A stretch of DNA of 64,000 bases, taken from Streptomyces lincolnensis. Lineage in GTDB: Bacteria > Actinomycetota > Actinomycetes > Streptomycetales > Streptomycetaceae. Below are positions 15,827-23,499 of this stretch, piece by piece (the stretch's first letter is position 1; every line of letters starts with the position of its first letter). The stretch is from positions 3,596,001 to 3,660,000 of the forward strand of contig NZ_CP016438.1 of NCBI RefSeq assembly GCF_001685355.1, given 5' to 3'. A program made the position numbers and the translations under genes. The notes beneath the pieces were generated by a model. The model was not told the origin of the DNA. It did no database searches and saw only the letters and a program-made list of their open reading frames with translations.

Positions 15827-18016
15827 TCAGGGGCGGGCCTCGGCCTGCCATTCGGTGAGCCATCGCCGGTTGTCCACGATGAACGGGTGCTCGGCGCCGA
15901 GGACCCGCTCGCGGCGCGCGATGACCTCTTCGAGCGTCGCGACGGCCTCGTCGAACCGGCGCAGTCCGTGGGCGATCCGGGCGACGAGCGACAGGGCCGC
16001 AAGGCTCACGGGGTGATCGGGCCCCTGGAGACGGATGTAGTCGTCCAGCACCCGACGGGCCAAGGGCTCGGCTTCCTCGCAACGCCCCAGGACCCGCAGG
16101 CCGTCGGTATAGCCGTGCCGGGCGATCAACGTCGTCCGGTGGTCCGGCGGCAGGGCCCGCTCGCAGACGCGAAGGCACGCCTCGGCCTCGGAGGCGAGTT
16201 CCTGCCCCTTTCCGACGTGCGGCAGCATTTCGAGCAGGTTCGCCCAGGTGTACAGCGCTTCCGGGGACTCCTCCCCCAGCACGCGCCGCTGTCCGTCGAG
16301 CGCCCGCCGGATGAAGCGTTCGGCCTCCTCGCCCCGGTCCGCCAGGTACAGCGGCCAGGTCAGGCCGAAGCAACTGCTCAACGTGTCGGGATGATCGGGT
16401 CCCAGGACGAGTTCGCGGGTACCGAGGACCGAGCGGTGCAACGCCTCGGACTCGGAGTACCGGCCCATCCTGGTCAGGGCCCAGGCCTCCACATGCCGTG
16501 CCTCCAGGGCCAGCGGATGCTCCGGCCCCACAACCGCCTCGCTCTGTCGTGCGACGCCGGGGGCGAGTTCGAGAGCGGCCGCGAAGTCCCCGGAGTCGAA
16601 CACCTGCCGGACCGTCCGCACCGCCAACGCGACGGTCCGTTCACCGGGCGCCTTCTCCAGCAGCTCTCTGGCATGCGGCGCGAGCACGCCGAGGCGGCTC
16701 ATGGCTCCAGGCTCCGCACCCTTCTCGGGCAGAGCGGTCTCCAGCAACTCGGCAGCCACCTCCGCCAGAACCGCGCGCTGCCCCTCCGGCACCCCCGCCC
16801 CCACACTGTCCAGCAGCACCCCATGCGCCCGTACACACCGCTCCCCGTCGGCCTCGACCAACTCGGCCAGGGAGTGATCGAGCAACGCACGCAGTGCGGG
16901 TTCCAACTTCCCTGGCGTCAGGGCGGGTTCGAGCCCTTCGGCGACGATCTCTCCCCGGGCCAGGGGCGCGAGCGCACTCAACGGCACCGGATCCGCCGCC
17001 AGGAACGACAGCAGCCGCAGCAGTGTCGTCGCCTCCGGTGCCCCCTGGGCCGCCAGCGTGTCCAGGGACAACTGCCAGGTGCGGCCCACCAGATGGCGTG
17101 AGGTGCCGCCGCCGTATCCGGACGCGCCGCCGTCGACGATCGCCGTGGACTCCTCCCCCAGCTTGCGGTCGTACTCGTCCATGGACCAGGACTCCAGGAG
17201 TTGGTGGGCGAGATGGGATCCCGCGAGGGTGAGGGCGAGAGGGAGGCGGCCGAGGCGTTCGGCGACCTTGCGGGCCGAGGTCAGGTCGCCCGCGTCCGGG
17301 GCGAGGTCGCACAGGACCTGGGCCGCGTCGTCCAGGGGCAGGACGCCCAGGGGGTGCCGAGCGGCCCCCGGTGTCCGCCACAGCGGGGACGTGGCGTGCC
17401 GGGTGGTGACCAGGACCACCCCGCGCCCGCTGGCCCGCAGCCACGCCCCGTCCTCCAGGACCGTCGGGTCGTCGGCGTTGTCGAGGACGAGGAGCCAGGG
17501 GTCGGCCGAGTGGTCGAGGTGGTGCCAGACGAGGTCGGCGGCGGCGCGCTGTCCGGCCGACGCGGCGGCCAACTCGCCCGGCGCCGCGCCGCGGTCGCCG
17601 GCGACGGCCAGCATGCCGGCCCGCAGGGACATCCGCTCGGAGGCGTTGACCCAGAACCCGACGCGACCGTGATCGCGGAGGGCCGAGGTGAACAGCCAGT
17701 ACGCCAGGGCGGTCTTGCCGCAGCCGCCCATGCCGTGGACGACGTGGATGTCACCGCCGGGCCCGGCGACGGCGGCGCCCAGCACCTCGCGGAGCTCCTC
17801 GCGGTTGCGCAGGACGCCCGGGGCGCGGCCGACCAGCGGCATGCGGACGGAGTCGGGGGCGGCCGGTCCGGTCACCGTCGCCGCGGACACGACCTCGCGT
17901 CCGAAGAGCGGGCCGGCGCCGGCGTCGTAGTGATGGTGGTGTTCCTGGATGTACTGATCGCCGGAGGTCTGGAAGATCCGCCCCTGGCCGGAGGCGCGGG
18001 CGCCGAGTTCGCTCAT
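15827..18016 (-). CDS. NLR-like NB-ARC/TPR signalling protein with N-terminal QxxGDQ motif
   Basis: 729-residue STAND ATPase. Residues 10-29 carry the short motif GRIFQTSGDQYIQEHHHH. An NB-ARC nucleotide-binding domain follows: Walker A GMGGCGKT at 95-102, Walker B WLLVLDNADD near 175, sensor region VVLVTTRH, GLPL-like motif RLGRLPLAL. A winged-helix-like arm (about 340-460) leads to kinesin-light-chain-type TPRs from about 500 to the end, with repeated LGPEHPLAL, LGPDHPDTL, LQGPDHPVSL and LGAEHPFI units. The start overlaps the upstream partner's stop (ATGA). The neighbour ends with a matching motif. By analogy this is a ligand-sensing receptor that activates the partner. A longer in-frame extension lacks support. 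Confidence 0.88.
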   Translation of the reverse strand: MSELGARASGQGRIFQTSGDQYIQEHHHHYDAGAGPLFGREVVSAATVTGPAAPDSVRMPLVGRAPGVLRNREELREVLGAAVAGPGGDIHVVHGMGGCGKTALAYWLFTSALRDHGRVGFWVNASERMSLRAGMLAVAGDRGAAPGELAAASAGQRAAADLVWHHLDHSADPWLLVLDNADDPTVLEDGAWLRASGRGVVLVTTRHATSPLWRTPGAARHPLGVLPLDDAAQVLCDLAPDAGDLTSARKVAERLGRLPLALTLAGSHLAHQLLESWSMDEYDRKLGEESTAIVDGGASGYGGGTSRHLVGRTWQLSLDTLAAQGAPEATTLLRLLSFLAADPVPLSALAPLARGEIVAEGLEPALTPGKLEPALRALLDHSLAELVEADGERCVRAHGVLLDSVGAGVPEGQRAVLAEVAAELLETALPEKGAEPGAMSRLGVLAPHARELLEKAPGERTVALAVRTVRQVFDSGDFAAALELAPGVARQSEAVVGPEHPLALEARHVEAWALTRMGRYSESEALHRSVLGTRELVLGPDHPDTLSSCFGLTWPLYLADRGEEAERFIRRALDGQRRVLGEESPEALYTWANLLEMLPHVGKGQELASEAEACLRVCERALPPDHRTTLIARHGYTDGLRVLGRCEEAEPLARRVLDDYIRLQGPDHPVSLAALSLVARIAHGLRRFDEAVATLEEVIARRERVLGAEHPFIVDNRRWLTEWQAEARP

Positions 18017-18432
18017 CGTTCGGTGATGTGCTGGTCGCGGCCGGCCTGGTAGACGCGGCCGCTGCCGGAGACCTCGGCGCTCAGGCGGACGTCGACGGAG
18101 GGCCGGGACTCCGGGAGCGCGGGGCTCGACTCCGCCAGGATGCGGCGGAGTTCGTCGGCGACCTCGGGGCGGGCGACCAGGAGGCGGCGGACTCTGGCCT
18201 GCCATTCGGCGGTGAGTTCGGACTCGGTGTCGGTGTCGCCGGACCGCTGGGCGAGCAGGAGGTCCTCGCGGGTGGCCTCCAGCTCACCGCCGACGGCCTC
18301 CGCGCGGTCGGGCTGGAAGCGCTGCCAGAGGGAGACCAGTCCCTCGCGGGCCGACTCCCAGGCCTGGCCGGCCATCAGCGTCACCATCGTCGTTCCCGCG
18401 GTCCTGGCAAGCTCGGCGATCTCCGGTCCCAT
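18013..18432 (-). CDS. Small helical protein with C-terminal amyloid-signalling-like motif, partner of the NLR-like protein
   Basis: 139-residue protein. Residues 1-105 look wholly helical, with an N-terminal amphipathic/hydrophobic helix (IAELARTAGTTMVTLMAG), a central AREGLVSLWQRF segment and charged helices ending in DELRRILAE. A Pro/Ser linker leads to the last residues, SGSGRVYQAGRDQHITER. This tail resembles the N terminus of the next gene product (SGQGRIFQTSGDQYIQE). Helical domain plus C-terminal motif is the layout of Bell-type effectors that pair with bacterial NLRs. GTAGGAGAGGGGG lies just before the ATG, which decides the start; an upstream in-frame ATG at 18477 lacks one. Confidence 0.75.
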   Translation of the reverse strand: MGPEIAELARTAGTTMVTLMAGQAWESAREGLVSLWQRFQPDRAEAVGGELEATREDLLLAQRSGDTDTESELTAEWQARVRRLLVARPEVADELRRILAESSPALPESRPSVDVRLSAEVSGSGRVYQAGRDQHITER

Positions 18433-18541
18433 GGCCGCCCCCTCTCCTACGAGGACCGATCGTAGGTCGGCTCCCATCTGCCCGCATCACCGTTCCGCGT
18501 GCCCGCGCAGACCCCTCACCCCTCTTGCTGCTAGCGTGTAG

Positions 18542-18558
18542 TTGCAAGTAAGTTGCAA
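18542..18558 (+). promoter_or_regulatory. Nur (nickel-responsive Fur-family) operator in sodF promoter
   Basis: TTGCAA-GTAAG-TTGCAA (18542-18547 and 18553-18558) matches the Nur box consensus tTGCaa-N5-ttGCAA known from S. coelicolor. It lies 22 bases before the SOD start codon. TAGCGT at 18532-18537 could be the -10 element, which would put the box over the transcription start. The expected effect is repression of the iron enzyme when nickel is plentiful. Confidence 0.85.
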
Positions 18559-18580
18559 TAAGAGTTCGGAGGGGACCCCC

Positions 18581-19222
18581 ATGCCCGTCTACACGCTTCC
18601 TGAACTGCCCTACGACTACTCCGCACTCGCCCCCGTGATCAGCCCGGAGATCATCGAGCTGCACCACGACAAGCACCACGCGGCTTATGTGAAAGGGGCC
18701 AACGACACCCTGGAGCAGTTGGCGGAGGCGCGGGACAAGGAGTCGTGGGGCTCGGTCAACGGGCTGGAGAAGAACCTGGCCTTCCATCTCTCCGGGCACA
18801 TCCTGCACAGCATCTACTGGCAGAACATGACCGGCGAGGGCGGCGGTGAGCCGCTCGCCGCCGACGGTGTGGGGGAACTCGCGGACGCCCTCACCGAGTC
18901 CTTCGGGTCCTTCGCCGGGTTCAAGGCGCAGTTGTCCAAGGCCGCGGCGACCACACAGGGCTCCGGCTGGGGTGTGCTCGCCTACGAGCCGCTCAGCGGG
19001 CGCCTTGTCGTCGAGCAGGTCTACGACCACCAGGGCAACGTCGGGCAGGGCTCGGTGCCGGTCCTCGTCTTCGACGCCTGGGAGCACGCCTTCTACCTCC
19101 AGTACCGGAACCAGAAGGTCGACTTCATCGAGGCGATGTGGCAGGTCGTCAACTGGCAGGACGTGGCCCGGCGTTACGACGCCGCGAAGTCCCGGGCGGA
19201 CGTCCTGCTACTGGCCCCCTGA
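18581..19222 (+). CDS. sodF: Iron superoxide dismutase
   Basis: 213-residue cytoplasmic Fe/Mn-family superoxide dismutase converting superoxide to oxygen and hydrogen peroxide. Metal ligands are visible: histidines in [11 protein letters not shown] (N terminus) and [12 protein letters not shown], and Asp and His in [13 protein letters not shown]. The Nur box directly upstream supports assignment to SodF, the iron enzyme repressed by nickel when the nickel enzyme SodN is made. The ATG follows GGAGGGG. A bidirectional terminator closes the gene. sodN is not in this window. Confidence 0.95.
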   Translation: MPVYTLPELPYDYSALAPVISPEIIELHHDKHHAAYVKGANDTLEQLAEARDKESWGSVNGLEKNLAFHLSGHILHSIYWQNMTGEGGGEPLAADGVGELADALTESFGSFAGFKAQLSKAAATTQGSGWGVLAYEPLSGRLVVEQVYDHQGNVGQGSVPVLVFDAWEHAFYLQYRNQKVDFIEAMWQVVNWQDVARRYDAAKSRADVLLLAP

Positions 19223-19306
19223 CGGCCCTCGACCGTCCCGTACCCCCTGAACGTCCCGCCTCGTGATCGTCTTCTCACCCTTCACGACGGCGGGCGGAAA
19301 CAAGGA

Positions 19307-19337
19307 AGCCCCCGCGAGGACGTGACTCGCGGGGGCT
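19307..19337. terminator. Bidirectional terminator after sodF
   Basis: AGCCCCCGCGAG (19307-19318) pairs perfectly with CTCGCGGGGGCT (19326-19337) around a seven-base loop, between convergent sodF and the methyltransferase gene. Confidence 0.85.
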
Positions 19338-19366
19338 CTCCCGTGCGCCGACGGCAGCACGGAGGG

Positions 19367-20143
19367 CTACGGCTTGCGCCCCAGCCCTCCGTGCTGCCCG
19401 ACCGGGGACGGGTCCGTGCCCGGTTCCGGGTGCCACAGCGGTACCGGGACCACGCCGGGCGCCACCAGCTCCAGTCCTTCGAAGTACGCCTCGATCTGGT
19501 CCACCGGGCGCAGGAAGTAGGGGACGGCACCGGTCTCGTTGTAGGCGTCCTGGGCCTGCTCGTAGTCCGGGTCGGTGCCGCGGGAGCCGTCGTTGACGGA
19601 GAGGTAGCTGCCGGAGGGGAGGCCGGCCAGGAGGCGGCGGACGAGGTCGAGGGCCCGGTCGTGACCGTCGACATGGCCGAGGATGCCACTGAGGATCAGG
19701 GCGGTCGGCCGGGTCAGGTCCAGCGTGCGGCCGGCCGCCTGAAGGATCCGCTCGGGCTCGGACAGGCTGATGTCCTCGTACGCCGTCGCCCCCTCGGGTG
19801 TGGAGGTGAGCAGGGCGCGGGCGTGGGCGAGGACCAGCGGGTCGTTGTCGACGTAGACGATCCGGGACTCGGGGGCGTGGCGCTGGGCGACCTCGTGGGT
19901 GTTGTCGACCGTGGGCAGTCCGGTGCCGACGTCCAGGAACTGGCGGACGCCCGCCTCCTGGACCAGGTAACGGATGCTGCGCCCGAGGAAGGCGCGGCTG
20001 CTGCGGGCGATGGTGGAGATGCCGGGGAAGACGGCGGTGTAGGCGTCGCCGGCCAGCTCGTCCACGGGGTAGTTGTCCTTGCCGCCCAGCCAGTAGTTCC
20101 AGATGCGGGCCGAATGCGGCACCGAGGTGTCGATCTCCGTCAT
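19367..20143 (-). CDS. SAM-dependent methyltransferase, Methyltransf_19 family
   Basis: 258-residue protein of the actinobacterial S-adenosylmethionine methyltransferase family PF04672. It opens with the typical PHSARIWNYWLGGKDNYPVD (residues 9-28), followed by the SAM-binding motif QFLDVGTGLPT and the acidic loop VYVDNDPLVLAHARALL. In many Streptomyces such genes sit near XRE/DUF397 pairs, but here the neighbour is a phosphatase gene. The target is not known for the family. The ribosome-binding site is weak. Confidence 0.88.
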   Translation of the reverse strand: MTEIDTSVPHSARIWNYWLGGKDNYPVDELAGDAYTAVFPGISTIARSSRAFLGRSIRYLVQEAGVRQFLDVGTGLPTVDNTHEVAQRHAPESRIVYVDNDPLVLAHARALLTSTPEGATAYEDISLSEPERILQAAGRTLDLTRPTALILSGILGHVDGHDRALDLVRRLLAGLPSGSYLSVNDGSRGTDPDYEQAQDAYNETGAVPYFLRPVDQIEAYFEGLELVAPGVVPVPLWHPEPGTDPSPVGQHGGLGRKP

Positions 20144-20155
20144 GGGCTCATGGTG

Positions 20156-20779
20156 CTACGGAACATCCGGTTCGCAGGGCACATTGAGGGAGAGAAGTGC
20201 GGCGGAACCGTCGGTGTTCACACCGAGTTCGCTGATGGCCGCGTTGCGCAACCGGGGGAACACCCTGCGGTACTCCCCGGGCGGGATCGACAGCAGGGTG
20301 CACAGCACCAGGCGGAGCAGGGTGTTGTGGGCGACCACGAGGACCCGGCCGCCGGGGTGGGCGGCGGCGATGCGGCGCAGGGCGGCGGTTCCCCGGGAAG
20401 CGGCTTCGAGCGGGTCCTCCGCGTCGGGAAAGGGGTACGTCACCGGGTCCGCCCGGAACGCCTCGGCCGCCTGGGGGACCTCGGCGGCGAACTCCGCGAG
20501 GGTACGGCCCTCCAGCACGCCGAAGTCGCACTCCCTGAGGCCGGGTTCGCGGTGCGGGGTGAGGCCGAGGGCGCGGCAGGCCGGTTCGGCGGTGGCGATC
20601 GCGCGGGAGAGGGGGGAGGTCCAGACCGCGTCCGGCCGGTGCGCGGCGGCCCACCGGCCCAGGGCCTCGGCCTGGGCCCGTCCCTCGTCGGTGAGCCCGA
20701 TGTCGCTCACACCGGCGTACCGGTTCTCGGCGTGCCAGATCGTCTGCCCGTGCCGGGCCAGCAGCAAGGTCGTCCTCAT
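20156..20779 (-). CDS. Histidine phosphatase (phosphoglycerate mutase-like)
   Basis: 207-residue histidine phosphatase of the CobC/GpmB type. Catalytic motif LLARHGQT near residues 6-13 supplies the phospho-accepting histidine. The second part has the glutamate region RECDFGVLEGRT and the later VVAHNTLLR histidine. Its ATG overlaps the stop codon of the kinase upstream (ATGA), so it is co-translated. The pairing suggests it dephosphorylates an intermediate of the same sugar pathway. This is inferred from position only. Confidence 0.88.
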   Translation of the reverse strand: MRTTLLLARHGQTIWHAENRYAGVSDIGLTDEGRAQAEALGRWAAAHRPDAVWTSPLSRAIATAEPACRALGLTPHREPGLRECDFGVLEGRTLAEFAAEVPQAAEAFRADPVTYPFPDAEDPLEAASRGTAALRRIAAAHPGGRVLVVAHNTLLRLVLCTLLSIPPGEYRRVFPRLRNAAISELGVNTDGSAALLSLNVPCEPDVP

Positions 20780-22251
20780 GACTGTGCAGTATCCCGGTCC
20801 AGGCGGGCGCGCGCGTGGGCGGCCACGGGGGCCGAAAGCCAGCCGCGGGCGGTGAGTTCGTCGACGAGACGGGCGTACGGCTCGGCGAACAGGGCCGTGC
20901 GGCCGGGGCGGGGGTCGACGACCGTGCGGACGCGGGCCATGCGGGCGGCGATGTCGGCGAGGCCGGAGGCCGGGCCGGAGCCGCTGGAGCCGGTGCCTGT
21001 GCCGTACGCGGCCAGCGCGGCCATGCCCAGGGCCGGTTCGGTCTGTTCGGGGACGCGGGCCGGGCGGCCGAGGACGTCGGCGCGCAGCTGGTTCCAGTAG
21101 GCGCTGCGGGCGCCGCCGCCGGTGAAGGTGAGCGGTCCGTCGAGGGGGGCGCCCAGGTGGTGGAGGTAGTCCAGGCACAGGCGTTCGGTGAAGGCGACGC
21201 CCTGGAGCAGCGCGGCCCACAGGTCGGCGTCGGCGGCGGGGTCACCGAGCAGCAGGGCGGTGGCGTCGGGCGCCAGGAACGGGAACCGCTCGCCGGACGC
21301 CACCAGGGGGTAGGCGACCGCGCCGGACGGCTCGAAGGCGGCGGCCCGCTCGTCCATGGTGGCGGGGTCCGCGTCGGCGAAGCGTGCCGCGAGCACTCCG
21401 GCACCCACGCTGGACGCCCCGCCGGGCAGCCATGTGCCGTCCGGGGCACGGTGGTTGTAGACCACGCCGGTGGCGTCCCGGACGGGCTCCGGGGAGGCGC
21501 CCTTGAGGACGAGGGTCGTCCCGAGCACCGAGTTCCAGGAGCCGTGCCGCAGGGCGCCCGAGGCGATCTGCGCCGCGCAGCCGTCGGTCATCCCCGCGAT
21601 CACGGGGGTGCCGGCCGGGATGCCGGTGGCCTCGGCGGCGGCCGGGCAGACCTCGCCGAGCCGGGTACCGGGCCGTACGACGTCGGGCAGCGCGCCGGTG
21701 GGCAGTCCAGGCACCTCCGGCCAGGCCTCGGCCTCCACGTCGTAGGCCGTCTTGAGGGCGTGGCTGGAGTCGGTGGGCACCGGTCCGCCGACCAGCCGGG
21801 CTGTGATCACGTCGGGCTGGTGGGTGATCCGGGCCCCTTCGCCGCCGTACTCCGCCAGCAGCCACAGCGCCTTCGGCAACGCCCAGGTGTCCTGCACCGC
21901 GAGCCCCGCCTCCCGGAGCCGTGCCGCCTCGGCAGCCGCCCGCCCGTCGTCGTACATCAGGGCGGGGGTCAGGGGCCGTCCGGGGCCGTCGGTGAGCAGG
22001 ACCGTGCCGGAGGTGCCGCACACGGCGAGGCCGCCGACGCGGACGTCCGGCAGGGGGCCGAGCGCGGTCCTGGACGCGGCGCACACCGCCTCCCACCACC
22101 CCTGGGGATCCTGCTCGTGCCGCGCGCCCTCCCGCCGGCCGGCCAGCGGCGCGGAACCGCTGCCGAGGACGGTGCCGTCGGCGGCCACCAGCAGGACCCG
22201 GACGCTCTGCGTCCCCAGATCGATCCCGAGCCATGTCTCGTCCGCACCCAC
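20776..22251 (-). CDS. FGGY-family carbohydrate kinase (xylulokinase-like)
   Basis: 491-residue sugar kinase. The N-terminal phosphate loop WLGIDLGTQSVRV (residues 7-19) and the C-terminal FTGGGARSAYWNQLRADVLG mark the FGGY ATPase fold; GMTDGCAAQIASGA lies in the middle. GTG at 22251 is preceded by GGGAGG at nine bases, which decides the start over longer in-frame options. It is divergent from the dehydrogenase/second FGGY kinase operon across a 165-bp promoter region. Substrate cannot be assigned; xylulose or another ketose or tetritol is possible. Confidence 0.88.
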   Translation of the reverse strand: MGADETWLGIDLGTQSVRVLLVAADGTVLGSGSAPLAGRREGARHEQDPQGWWEAVCAASRTALGPLPDVRVGGLAVCGTSGTVLLTDGPGRPLTPALMYDDGRAAAEAARLREAGLAVQDTWALPKALWLLAEYGGEGARITHQPDVITARLVGGPVPTDSSHALKTAYDVEAEAWPEVPGLPTGALPDVVRPGTRLGEVCPAAAEATGIPAGTPVIAGMTDGCAAQIASGALRHGSWNSVLGTTLVLKGASPEPVRDATGVVYNHRAPDGTWLPGGASSVGAGVLAARFADADPATMDERAAAFEPSGAVAYPLVASGERFPFLAPDATALLLGDPAADADLWAALLQGVAFTERLCLDYLHHLGAPLDGPLTFTGGGARSAYWNQLRADVLGRPARVPEQTEPALGMAALAAYGTGTGSSGSGPASGLADIAARMARVRTVVDPRPGRTALFAEPYARLVDELTARGWLSAPVAAHARARLDRDTAQS

Positions 22252-22416
22252 GATCCGGAACCTCCCGCATTGTCGTGACCGGAGCTCCGAGCCTCTCACC
22301 TCATGCGGGGGACGACCGGGTCTTCCGTGCCCGTAGTGGGCAGGTATGGGTACGGACGGGTCCGGGCCGCCCCGGCTCACCCGTGTTGTCGACGCCGAGA
22401 CGGGAGACGCGCTGCG

Positions 22417-23451
22417 ATGAGCGAGACCCTGCGAGTGGTGGCCGCCGGTGACCACTTCGTCCTGCCGGAGCTGATCGAGCGGGCGGTGTCCGCCGCGGTC
22501 GGCGACCGGCCCGCGGAGGTGCGGCCCCTGACGCTCGGCTGGCCTCTGGAGCCCTTCGGCCCGGTCGCGGAGGTCACCGAGGCCAGCGACGCCGAGGACG
22601 CGATGATCGAGGCGCTGGCCGGCGCCCAGGTGCTGGTCACCCAGATGGGCCCGGTCACCGAACGCGTCCTGGCGGCCTCGCCGGACCTGCGCCTGGTCGT
22701 GGTGTGCCGGGGCGGCCCGGTGAACGTGAACCTGGACGCGGCCAAGACCCGGGACGTGCGCGTGTGCTTCACACCCGGCCGCAACGCCGCCGCCACCGCC
22801 GAGTTCACCGTCGGCATGATGCTGGCGGCCCTGCGCCGCATCCCCCAGGCCCACGAACCGCTGGCCGGGCGGGGCAGTTGGGAGGGCGCCGCCTACTACA
22901 CGTACGAGCAGAGCGGTCTGGAGCTGGAGGACCTGCCGGTCGGGCTGGTCGGCTACGGCGCCGTCGGCAGCCGGGTGGCCCGCGTGCTGTGCGCGTTCGG
23001 CGCGCAGGTGATGGTGTACGACCCGTATGTGCACCACCACGAGATCCACGGTCTGCGCCTGTCCTCGCTGGACGACCTCCTGCGCAGGTCCCGGGTGATC
23101 TCCCTGCACGCCCGGCTCACCGCCGAGACCCGCGGCCTGATCGGCGCCCGGGAGCTGGGGCTGCTGCCACGGGGCTCGGTGGTGGTGAACGTGGCACGCG
23201 GCCCGTTGCTGGACGAGGGCGCCCTGTGCGACGCGCTGGAGAGCGGCCGGCTGTCGGCGGCGGCCCTGGACACCTACGAGCGCGAACCGCTGCCCGCGGA
23301 CTCACGGCTGCCGGGTCTGCGGGACCGCGTGGTCCTCACCCCGCACCTGGGCGGGGCGAGCCGGGCGGTGGCCGAGAAGGCGGCCGCGATCGCGGCCCTG
23401 GAGGTGGGCCGCTGGGTGCGCGGCGAGCCCCTGGCGCACTGCCTGACCTGA
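22417..23451 (+). CDS. D-isomer-specific 2-hydroxyacid dehydrogenase
   Basis: 344-residue NAD-dependent dehydrogenase of the SerA/FDH superfamily. The Rossmann loop GLVGYGAVGSRVARVL is near residues 178-193. Catalytic Arg in NVARGPLLDEGAL, Glu in YEREPLP and His in TPHLGGAS are all present. Start ATG 22417 follows CGGGAG. It is upstream of an FGGY kinase by 48 bases on the same strand and divergent from another. Context suggests oxidation or reduction of a sugar acid such as erythronate or threonate; this is inference. Confidence 0.88.
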   Translation: MSETLRVVAAGDHFVLPELIERAVSAAVGDRPAEVRPLTLGWPLEPFGPVAEVTEASDAEDAMIEALAGAQVLVTQMGPVTERVLAASPDLRLVVVCRGGPVNVNLDAAKTRDVRVCFTPGRNAAATAEFTVGMMLAALRRIPQAHEPLAGRGSWEGAAYYTYEQSGLELEDLPVGLVGYGAVGSRVARVLCAFGAQVMVYDPYVHHHEIHGLRLSSLDDLLRRSRVISLHARLTAETRGLIGARELGLLPRGSVVVNVARGPLLDEGALCDALESGRLSAAALDTYEREPLPADSRLPGLRDRVVLTPHLGGASRAVAEKAAAIAALEVGRWVRGEPLAHCLT

Positions 23452-23499
23452 GGTCCTCGCCCGAGCACGGGACTTACGCGAGCCACGGAGGAGAGACGC

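Noticed and set aside
20776..23109. 777-codon version of the FGGY kinase
   Set aside because: The extension is antisense to the dehydrogenase gene; GTG 22251 has a good ribosome-binding site and starts just before the kinase phosphate loop.
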